From an uncultured delta proteobacterium (GTDB taxonomy: Bacteria > Myxococcota_A > Polyangia > Polyangiales > Polyangiaceae), in assembly GCA_903858055.1 (NCBI GenBank), contig CAIOHM010000170.1:1-5898 (forward strand): a DNA stretch of 5,898 nt, read 5' to 3'. Below are positions 1-5,588 of this stretch, in pieces. Every line of letters begins with the position of its first letter. The first letter of the stretch is position 1. A model generated the notes under the pieces. That model saw only the letters and a program-made list of their open reading frames with translations, did no database searches and was not told where the DNA came from. The position numbers were made by a program, and so were the translations under genes.

Positions 1-619
1 GATCCTCCACGCGGACCACGAGCAGAACTGCTCCACGAGCACCGTGCGCCTTGTGGGCTCGTCGAAGGCGAACCTCTACGCGACCATTTCCGCGGGCGTG
101 AACGCTCTCTGGGGCCCTCTCCACGGCGGCGCGAACCAAGAGGTCATCGAGATGCTCCGCGCGATCCAGCGCGATGGCGGCGACGTCAAGAAGTACGTCG
201 CGCTCGCGAAGGACAAGAACTCGAACTTCAAGCTCATGGGCTTCGGTCATCGCGTTTACAAGAACTTCGATCCGCGCGCGAAGATCATCAAGAAGGCCGC
301 CGACGACGTCCTCGCGAAGCTTGGCGTCAAAGACCCGCTCCTCGACATCGCGAAGCAGCTCGAAGAGGCGGCCCTCAGCGACCCGTACTTCGTCGAGCGC
401 AAGCTCTACCCGAACGTCGACTTCTACTCGGGCATCATCTACCGCGCCCTCGGGTTCCCGACCGACATGTTCACGGTCCTCTTCGCCATGGGCCGCATGC
501 CCGGCTGGATCGCCCACTGGAAGGAGATGGTCGACGACCCGACCATGAAGATCGGCCGTCCGCGCCAGGTCTACACGGGCGCCACCGTCCGCGACTACGT
601 TCCGCTCGAGAAGCGCTGA
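1..619 (+). CDS. gltA: citrate synthase, C-terminal part (5' end outside window)
   Basis: Citrate synthase condenses oxaloacetate with acetyl-CoA to citrate, the entry step of the TCA cycle, in the cytosol. The reading frame is open from base 2 and gives 205 codons to the TGA at 617-619, roughly the last half of a usual protein of about 430 residues. The first visible residues, ILHADHEQN followed by STSTVR, are a family hallmark. All three catalytic residues are visible: His in WGPLHGGAN (codon 122-124), His in GFGHRVYK (codon 248-250) and Asp in NVDFYSG (codon 419-421), equivalent to E. coli His264, His305 and Asp362. The C-terminal motif RPRQVYTG is also present. Similarity by eye to E. coli GltA is high and gapless over most of the stretch, which supports the hexameric type II-like group, although the N-terminal domain that would confirm this is missing. 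A GTG at 44 is an internal valine, not a start. A strong terminator follows 25 nt after the stop, so this is the last gene of its transcript. Confidence 0.96.
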   Translation, partial: ILHADHEQNCSTSTVRLVGSSKANLYATISAGVNALWGPLHGGANQEVIEMLRAIQRDGGDVKKYVALAKDKNSNFKLMGFGHRVYKNFDPRAKIIKKAADDVLAKLGVKDPLLDIAKQLEEAALSDPYFVERKLYPNVDFYSGIIYRALGFPTDMFTVLFAMGRMPGWIAHWKEMVDDPTMKIGRPRQVYTGATVRDYVPLEKR

Positions 620-644
620 TCGCGCAGCCGAGCCCCAAAACGCC

Positions 645-680
645 AAGAGCCCCTTCCGCGAGGAGGGGGCTCTTCGTTTT
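645..680. terminator. bidirectional intrinsic terminator with GNRA tetraloop
   Basis: Bases 645-657 pair with 662-674 over 13 consecutive pairs, with a single G-U wobble (654 with 665), around the four-base loop GCGA, a stable GNRA loop. On the + strand the stem is followed by CG then TTTT (677-680). On the - strand it is followed, after two bases, by the complement of AAAACG (637-642), which also reads CGTTTT. It therefore sits 25 nt after the citrate synthase stop and about 50 nt after the stop of the small minus-strand gene at 726-1019, and can serve both convergent units. The T-tract is short, but the stem is strong. Confidence 0.88.
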
Positions 681-725
681 GCGCGCGTGCCGTGGTGCGC
701 GGAGGTCTTTCGTCGAAGGTCTCGC

Positions 726-1019
726 TCACGCGCGGGTCTTGCGTCGATCGAACGCGTCCGCGGCCTTCGTCGCGCCGACCGCGTGCGCGGCTTCACCGGG
801 CATGCGCCGCGCGAGCCAACCGATGAGCGTCATCGCGGCGTCGCGGGCCTCGGCGGGGCACCCAGGTTCGCGCACGAGCCCGGCGAGGTGCCCGATGAAG
901 CTCGTGCGATCGTGCGCTGCCGCCTCGAGATCGACCTTGCCGAGGCATGGACGGCGACCGGTCTCCTCGAGGGAGAGGGGGGGCTCGTGCGGGACCGAAG
1001 CAAGGTGGCGGTTCGTCAT
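726..1019 (-). CDS. small uncharacterised protein downstream of ftsK
   Basis: I do not recognise this protein. From ATG 1019 it has 97 residues; a longer GTG start at 1046 would add nine. It appears soluble, with no signal peptide or membrane segment. A predicted amphipathic helical middle covers about residues 32-78, including the run AAMTLIGWLARRMPGEAAHA, and there are two cysteines (25 and 54) and a basic tail (DRRKTRA). By my count about 85% of codons end in G or C, as expected of real genes here, while overlapping plus-strand frames look compositionally random and arginine-rich. It lies on the same strand as ftsK, 62 nt after its stop (35 nt if the GTG start is used), and ends about 50 nt before the bidirectional terminator, so it may be the last gene of an ftsK transcript. 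Neither start has a good Shine-Dalgarno sequence; the ATG has only a weak GGTG about 8 nt upstream. The alternative is a chance open frame in GC-rich DNA. Confidence 0.55.
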   Translation of the reverse strand: MTNRHLASVPHEPPLSLEETGRRPCLGKVDLEAAAHDRTSFIGHLAGLVREPGCPAEARDAAMTLIGWLARRMPGEAAHAVGATKAADAFDRRKTRA

Positions 1020-1081
1020 GTCGCGTGCACCATGCACAAGCGGCACGGACGCAGCGGAACTTTAGCGCGCCAGGGGGAACG

Positions 1082-3724
1082 TCAAGGAGAAAGGAGGATA
1101 TCCCTGTCTTTCGAGCCGTTTGGCGGGCCCACGACCCCGCGCCGTTCCATGCATTCGACGATGCGGGCCGCGCGGTTGTAGCCGAGGCCGAGCTTGCGCT
1201 GAAGCCACGAGGTCGAGCAGCGGCGCGTCTCGAGCACGAGGCGCACGGCCTCCGTGTACATCGAGTCGGTCTCGTCGTCGGCGTCTTGGTCGCGGTCGTC
1301 GTCGCCGTCTTCGTCGCGCGGCTTGAGGATGTTCTCGTCGTAGACCGGCTCGCCTTGGGCGCGGAGGTGGTCCGTGATGGCCTGCACTTCCTCCTCGCTC
1401 ACCCACGGGCACTGCACGCGCTTCGTGTCGTTGGTGCCGTTGAGCTTCACGAGCATGTCGCCTTTGCCGAGGAGGTGCTCGGCGCCTTGCTCGTCGAGGA
1501 TCGTGCGCGAGTCGACCTTCTGCGAGACGCGGAACGCGATGCGCGTCGGGAAGTTCGCTTTGATCATGCCCGTGATGACGTCGACCGAGGGGCGCTGCGT
1601 CGCGAGGATGACGTGCATGCCGGCGGCGCGGGCCTTCTGCGCGAGGCGCGCGATGCAGGTCTCGACCTCCTTGCCCTGCTGCATCATGAGGTCGGCGAAC
1701 TCGTCGACGACGATCACGATGTGCGCCATCTTCTCGGGGAGCGGCGCCACGCCCTCTTGGTCGTCGAGGGGCTTCGCCTCGTCGGGCAGGCCGTTGTGAT
1801 CGATGCCGACGACGACCTTCTTGTTCGGGTTCGGCGCGTCGCCGCGGGCCACGCGCTCGCACCAGTTGTTGAAGGTCGAGATGTTCTTCGTGCCTGCGTC
1901 CGCGAACGCTTGGTAGCGGCGCTCCATTTCGTCGACGGCCCACTTGAGCGCGAGCGACGCCTGCTTCATGTCCGTGACGACGGGCAGGAGCATGTGCGGG
2001 ATGCGATCGAAGGGTGCGAGCTCGACGACCTTCGGATCGATCATGAGCAGGCGAAGCTGCTCGGGCGACCGGCGGTAGAGGAGCGAGGTGAGCATCACGT
2101 TGAGGCCGACGCTCTTGCCCGCACCCGTTGCGCCGGCGACGATCACGTGGGGCATCGACGCGAGGTCGGCGTAGAGCGGCGCGCCGACGATGTCGCGGCC
2201 GAGCACGACCGGAAGCGGGGCGTCCATGCTCTGGAAGCGCCGGTCTTCGACGAGCTCGCGCAGGTTGACGGGCACGCGCTTGTCGTTGGGGAGCTCGAAG
2301 CCGATGCGGTTCTTTCCGGGGATCGGCGCGACGATGCGGACCTTGCGCGCGAGCGCGAGCGCGAGGTCGTCGACGAGGCCCGCGACCTTCGAGACCTTCG
2401 TGCCTGCGTCGGGTGAGAACTCGTACGTCGTGACCGTGGGCCCTGGCAGGATGTCGTCGACCTTGCCCTGCACCTTGAAGTCGCCGAGCGTCTTGACGAG
2501 GAGGTCGGCGTTGCGGAAGAGCGAGTCCTTGTCGACGTGCATTTCGCCGGCCTTCGCCTGTGCGAGCATCTCGAGCGCGGGCAGCTCGAAGGGCTTCTTT
2601 GCGGGCACGAAGAGCGGCAGCTGGGTGCGCGGTCGCGCGACCTCGACCTCGAGCGCTGACGAGGTGTCGACGATCGTCGGGAGCGCTTCGATGGCCTCTT
2701 CGTCGTGACCGTCCGCCTCCGCATCGCATGCTTCCGGCTCTTCGGCGACCTCGGGCTCGTCGCAGAGCGCCCTCGCGATCGGCTCCTCGGCGAGGCTCTC
2801 GTCGAGCTCTTCGACTTTCTTCTTGCGCGAGCGGCGCTTCGGCTTCTTCTCTTGGTCGGCGGCCTCGACGCTCGCTTCCACGGGCGCCTCCACGGGCGCG
2901 CTCGCGAGGGCGTCGAGCATCACGCGTGTGGTGACGATGGTCGGCCCGCTCGTCACGACCGGGCCGACGAGACCGACGACGGGCGGCATCACCAGCGGCT
3001 CGTCGCTCAGGCGATCGGCGACCACGAGTGCGTCGTCGTGGGGAGCGACGATCGTGGGCGTGGCGGTCGGCTCCTCCGCGAGCGCCTTCGACGCCTGCCA
3101 GGCCGCGCGCGTCTTCGCGGCGAGCGCGGCGAGCGTGCGGCCAAGCGCGAGGGTCCATTCGGTCACGCGATCGGCGAACGCGATGAACGAGAACCCCGTG
3201 CGCGCGATGAGCAAGAGCCCCAGGATCGACAGCCCCACGAGCACCGAGCCCGCCGTCGAAAAGAGCGCGCGCGCGAGCTCACCAAAGAGTTCGCCCACCG
3301 AGCCCGCCGCGCCGTGCGTGCCGAACACGACGGATTCGGGCAGGAGCACTTGCACGAGCGAGGCGGCCACCACCGCGAGCAACACGTCGCCGCCGATGCG
3401 CAGGCCGAGGGGCATCGTGGGCACCGGTCGCAGGAGCGGCCGCGCCACGAGCACGAGCTCGAGAGGAGCGAGCCAGGCCATGACGCCCACCGCGTCGACG
3501 AGGAGCGCCACGACCCCATGCCCCACGCCGCCGGCCCAGTTGCCGGGTCCCTCGAGCGACTCCTCGAACGACAGGAGCGCGAGCAGCACGAAGACCGCGG
3601 ATGCGCACAGCAGGAGCGCCTGCACCTCGCGCTTGCGACGAGCGGCAGCGGGCGTCGTCGCCTTTGCGGCGGAGCGCGTGTCGGCCGGGAGCATCGCGGT
3701 CGGAAGAAAGGCTGGGGCTCGCAT
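1082..3724 (-). CDS. ftsK: DNA translocase FtsK/SpoIIIE
   Basis: FtsK is a septum-anchored, ATP-driven DNA pump that clears chromosomes from the division site and, in many bacteria, activates XerCD recombination at dif. The 880-residue protein is complete. Four hydrophobic segments lie near residues 34-53, 76-95, 109-128 and 156-174. A low-complexity Ala/Val/Glu-rich linker with a basic patch (KKPKRRSRKKK, 293-303) runs to about 370. The alpha subdomain spans about 371-500 (NADLLVKTLGDF, PGPTVTTYEF, GKNRIGFELPN). The RecA-like motor has Walker A GATGAGKS (531-538), Walker B IVIVVDEFADL (669-679) and ATQRPSVDVITG (708-719). The winged-helix gamma domain (about 821-880, with LGLGYNRAARIVECME and a GSKDRDILLSP end) reads orienting sequences on DNA. 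An acidic run at 804-820 joins motor and gamma domain. The start at ATG 3724 is supported by AGGA five bases upstream; the ATG of Met11 is a less likely alternative. The length is shorter than E. coli FtsK (about 1,330) and close to SpoIIIE-like proteins. No key residue is missing. Confidence 0.97.
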   Translation of the reverse strand: MRAPAFLPTAMLPADTRSAAKATTPAAARRKREVQALLLCASAVFVLLALLSFEESLEGPGNWAGGVGHGVVALLVDAVGVMAWLAPLELVLVARPLLRPVPTMPLGLRIGGDVLLAVVAASLVQVLLPESVVFGTHGAAGSVGELFGELARALFSTAGSVLVGLSILGLLLIARTGFSFIAFADRVTEWTLALGRTLAALAAKTRAAWQASKALAEEPTATPTIVAPHDDALVVADRLSDEPLVMPPVVGLVGPVVTSGPTIVTTRVMLDALASAPVEAPVEASVEAADQEKKPKRRSRKKKVEELDESLAEEPIARALCDEPEVAEEPEACDAEADGHDEEAIEALPTIVDTSSALEVEVARPRTQLPLFVPAKKPFELPALEMLAQAKAGEMHVDKDSLFRNADLLVKTLGDFKVQGKVDDILPGPTVTTYEFSPDAGTKVSKVAGLVDDLALALARKVRIVAPIPGKNRIGFELPNDKRVPVNLRELVEDRRFQSMDAPLPVVLGRDIVGAPLYADLASMPHVIVAGATGAGKSVGLNVMLTSLLYRRSPEQLRLLMIDPKVVELAPFDRIPHMLLPVVTDMKQASLALKWAVDEMERRYQAFADAGTKNISTFNNWCERVARGDAPNPNKKVVVGIDHNGLPDEAKPLDDQEGVAPLPEKMAHIVIVVDEFADLMMQQGKEVETCIARLAQKARAAGMHVILATQRPSVDVITGMIKANFPTRIAFRVSQKVDSRTILDEQGAEHLLGKGDMLVKLNGTNDTKRVQCPWVSEEEVQAITDHLRAQGEPVYDENILKPRDEDGDDDRDQDADDETDSMYTEAVRLVLETRRCSTSWLQRKLGLGYNRAARIVECMERRGVVGPPNGSKDRDILLSP

Positions 3725-3733
3725 CGTTATCCT
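3722..3733 (-). promoter_or_regulatory. ribosome binding site and start codon of ftsK
   Basis: Read on the minus strand, AGGA (3733-3730) is followed by TAACG and then ATG (3724-3722). The five-base spacing is suitable and supports this start over the in-frame ATG ten codons downstream. The same bases form part of a 12-bp direct repeat described separately. Confidence 0.75.
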
Positions 3734-3757
3734 ACAGGGTAACCAGTTCGCCTACGG
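3726..3757. repeat. imperfect 12-bp direct repeat upstream of ftsK, 20-bp period
   Basis: GTTATCCTACAG (3726-3737) and GTTCGCCTACGG (3746-3757) match at 9 of 12 positions and begin exactly 20 bp apart, close to two helical turns. The first copy overlaps the ftsK Shine-Dalgarno sequence. Placement and spacing would suit a pair of protein-binding half-sites controlling ftsK or the divergent gene. In so short a stretch chance similarity is also possible, and no known operator was recognised. Confidence 0.3.
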
Positions 3758-3800
3758 TTTGGCAAATTGCGGGAAAGACCACCCGCCGATGCACGCGAAG

Positions 3801-3830
3801 TTCCGGCCGAAGCGCGGAGGGTGCTAGAAG
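3801..3830 (+). promoter_or_regulatory. candidate sigma70-like promoter for the lipoprotein gene
   Basis: TGCTAGAAG (3822-3830) resembles an extended -10 element: a TG, one base, then TAGAAG, which matches TATAAT at four of six positions. TTCCGG (3801-3806), 18 bases upstream, is only a poor -35. Transcription from here would begin near 3837 and leave a leader of about 20 nt carrying the GGTGGAG ribosome binding site, a plausible arrangement. The call rests on pattern and position only. Confidence 0.35.
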
Positions 3831-3844
3831 AGCGGGTCCGCAAA

Positions 3845-3860
3845 GGTGGAGCAAGGCATG
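3845..3860 (+). promoter_or_regulatory. ribosome binding site deciding the lipoprotein start
   Basis: GGTGGAG (3845-3851) lies six bases before ATG 3858-3860. It selects this ATG over the in-frame GTG at 3846, which overlaps the Shine-Dalgarno bases and has no site of its own. A second in-frame ATG at 3897 has AAGGGG only three bases upstream, which is tight but not excluded. Confidence 0.75.
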
Positions 3861-5453
3861 TCGAACGAGAGGCAGATGCGTGGGCGCAAGGGGTCGATGG
3901 CTCGGGTCGCGACCCTGGTCGGAGCGCTCGCGGTTGGGGGGAGCGCCGTTGGCTGCGCGGTGACCGAATCCGACGTGAAGCGCTGGGAGACCACCGAGCG
4001 CGGGCCTGAGAAGCTCGCGGCCGTGGTGAAGCACGCGAAGTACAAGCCCGAGCTTCGCGTCGAAGCCGCCGAGGCGCTCATCCGCATGAAGGCGCGATCG
4101 GGCAAGCGCATCGGCATCGACAACCTCTTGGCGACGCTTGCGGAGCTCAGCGACAGCGAACGCGCAGTCGTCACCGCGGGCCTCGTGCAGCGCATGGTGG
4201 ACGCCATGGGCGCCGAGCCGCCCGCGAAGAACGCCGACGGTACGCGCCCGCCCGATCCGTCCGTCCCCTTCAAGGACGCCGCGTTCGGCCTCGTTTCGCA
4301 CGAGCCGTCGCTCGTCGGAGACGAAGAAGGCTCGCGCCAGAAGCTCGTCGCAGCGCTCGCGAAGTGGGTGCAGACGGACTTCGAGAACCGTGTCGACATC
4401 GCCTCGCAGCTCTACGGCATCGAGCAAATCGCGCGTTTCGTGGGCCCGGAAGCGGTGCGTGAGCTGCCGAAGCTCCTCGACGACCGCTCCACCAAGCTCG
4501 ACCGCATCGCGACCCTCGTCGCGGACATCGGTTCGGCCGAGACCAAGGGCAAGGCCTCGAAGCGCCTCGTCGAGATCGCCTCGCACGTCGACTCGAACGA
4601 CTGGTTCGAGAAGACGGGCAAAGAGGACGTGAAGCGCGCGAACGAGAAGAGCGGCTACAAGCCGAACGCCGAGGTCTTCGCCAAGCAGGTCGAGATGTAC
4701 CGCGACCAGGAGCTCGAGAAGCTCTTCGGCGCGATGAAGAAGATCGGCGGCCTCGAAGCCGCGCAGTTCGCGCTCAACTTCGCGCACGAGAAGAGCAAGC
4801 CCGAGAACCGCCGCAAGGCCGCGCTCGCTTCGCTCGAAGGTCACGGCGCGGAGCTCAAGGGTGCCGACGCCGACAAGCTCTTCGACATCGCGAAGAGCGA
4901 CGACACCCCCGACTCCGTGCGTGACCTCGCGTTCGCGCGCCTCGGTGAGCTGCCGAAGAAGGAAGTCGAGAAGAAGCTCTATTCGCTCTTCGACAACAAG
5001 CGCTGGAAGATTCGCTGGGTCTCCGCGCAGGTGCTCCTCCGCAGCCTCGACTCCACGCAGATCGAGGAGTTCCTCGCGCACCTGCCCGCCTCCGCCGCGA
5101 CCCCGATGGGCATGGGCGAGGCGTTCACCTACGGCGACCTCATTCGCAAGATCGAGCCGAAGGGCGCGAAGGCCGAGAAGCCGATCGACGTGCTCAAGCG
5201 CCACATTGGGGCGGGCTCCATGGGCTCGCGCCTCGCGGCGATCGGCGCGTTCTACGAGGGCAAGAAGGCGGACATCCCGCTGCTCAAGCCGCTCGAGGGC
5301 GACAAGACCCCGGTCTCGAAGTGCAAAGACGAAGACGAGTGCGGCTGGGTGTGCGACTTCCCGGCGGGCGACCCGAAGGCCGAGTCGAAGACCGTCGCCA
5401 CCATCGGCGACTTCGTCACGTTCTGCGTGATCCCGTCGATGACCTCGAACTGA
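3858..5453 (+). CDS. predicted outer-membrane lipoprotein with HEAT-like repeats
   Basis: From ATG 3858 the protein has 531 residues. The basic N-region (RQMRGRKGSMAR), hydrophobic core (VATLVGALAVGG) and lipobox-like AVGC put the lipidated cysteine at residue 33; Ala at +2 favours the outer membrane over inner-membrane retention by the enterobacterial rule. The rest is mainly helical and rich in Lys, Glu and Ala. Helix pairs resembling HEAT or ARM repeats are visible near 51-77, 197-242, 284-330 and 337-397, the last containing RWKIRWVSAQVLLRSL. Such repeats usually act as protein-binding scaffolds. A C-terminal segment (about 485-531) carries the only other cysteines, at 489, 495, 499 and 523, which would fit two disulfides in the periplasm or at the surface. 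No enzymatic motif was seen and the function is unknown. The gene is divergent from ftsK with 133 bp between the start codons. A start at 3897 would give a shorter signal peptide of 19 residues. Confidence 0.85.
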   Translation: MSNERQMRGRKGSMARVATLVGALAVGGSAVGCAVTESDVKRWETTERGPEKLAAVVKHAKYKPELRVEAAEALIRMKARSGKRIGIDNLLATLAELSDSERAVVTAGLVQRMVDAMGAEPPAKNADGTRPPDPSVPFKDAAFGLVSHEPSLVGDEEGSRQKLVAALAKWVQTDFENRVDIASQLYGIEQIARFVGPEAVRELPKLLDDRSTKLDRIATLVADIGSAETKGKASKRLVEIASHVDSNDWFEKTGKEDVKRANEKSGYKPNAEVFAKQVEMYRDQELEKLFGAMKKIGGLEAAQFALNFAHEKSKPENRRKAALASLEGHGAELKGADADKLFDIAKSDDTPDSVRDLAFARLGELPKKEVEKKLYSLFDNKRWKIRWVSAQVLLRSLDSTQIEEFLAHLPASAATPMGMGEAFTYGDLIRKIEPKGAKAEKPIDVLKRHIGAGSMGSRLAAIGAFYEGKKADIPLLKPLEGDKTPVSKCKDEDECGWVCDFPAGDPKAESKTVATIGDFVTFCVIPSMTSN

Positions 5454-5461
5454 CGCTTCTG

Positions 5462-5493
5462 CCGCGGGTCCTCGCACGCGCGAAGGCCCGCGG
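5462..5493 (+). terminator. GC-rich hairpin after the lipoprotein gene, possible weak terminator
   Basis: CCGCGGG (5462-5468) pairs perfectly with CCCGCGG (5487-5493). After a one-base bulge (T5469), CCT (5470-5472) pairs with AGG (5484-5486), leaving an 11-base loop. The hairpin starts 9 nt after the lipoprotein stop, where a terminator is expected, but only TTCT follows instead of a T-tract. It may be a Rho-independent stop of the weak GC-rich kind, a 3'-end stabiliser, or chance pairing. Confidence 0.4.
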
Positions 5494-5571
5494 TTCTGCC
5501 TCGCCGCGCGACATGGGGGCGTATCGCCGGTGAGGCCTGCCTCGCACCTGCATTCCAACGTTCTCTGCTTC

Positions 5572-5588
5572 AGGAAGACTCAGCGATG
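5572..5588 (+). promoter_or_regulatory. ribosome binding site and start of the right-end gene
   Basis: AGGAAG (5572-5577) precedes ATG 5586-5588 by eight bases, a good spacing. This supports the first ATG over the in-frame ATG at 5613, which would delete the first nine residues. No convincing promoter was recognised between 5454 and 5571, so read-through from the lipoprotein gene remains possible. Confidence 0.7.

Noticed and set aside
44..46. GTG as start of a short 191-residue citrate synthase.
   Set aside because: The frame is open to the window edge and the residues before the GTG continue the conserved citrate synthase motif, so the gene is cut by the window, not truncated.
970..985. 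A G-rich run resembling the E. coli FtsK orienting sequence GGGNAGGG.
   Set aside because: The bases do not fit the octamer, and the orienting sequence of this lineage is unknown to me.
679..1181. Plus-strand open frames (679-1065 and 687-1181) opposite the small gene.
   Set aside because: They are Arg/Ser-rich without a ribosome binding site, start inside or just after the terminator, and one runs into the ftsK 3' end on the opposite strand.
947..3742. Long plus-strand open frames (947-2416 and 2705-3742) and an alternative minus frame (1062-3158) overlapping ftsK.
   Set aside because: They overlap an unmistakable full-length FtsK and encode arginine- and histidine-rich or Leu/Val/Asp-rich low-complexity products, as expected of shadow frames in GC-rich DNA.
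3736..3770. Minus-strand TTGCCA-N18-TACCCT as a sigma70 promoter for ftsK.
   Set aside because: The -35 is good but the -10 matches poorly, and the implied transcription start would fall within the ftsK ribosome binding site, leaving almost no leader.
3758..3775. A sigma54-like TTGGC...TTGC pattern in the divergent spacer.
   Set aside because: The distance between GG and GC is six bases, not the ten required for a -24/-12 promoter.
3732..5558. A 608-codon open frame on the minus strand opposite the lipoprotein gene.
   Set aside because: It is an antisense shadow: high third-position GC on the sense strand removes stops from the opposite frame. Its translation is a Leu/Arg/Val/Glu-rich low-complexity product with no recognisable domain, while the plus-strand frame has a ribosome binding site and signal peptide.
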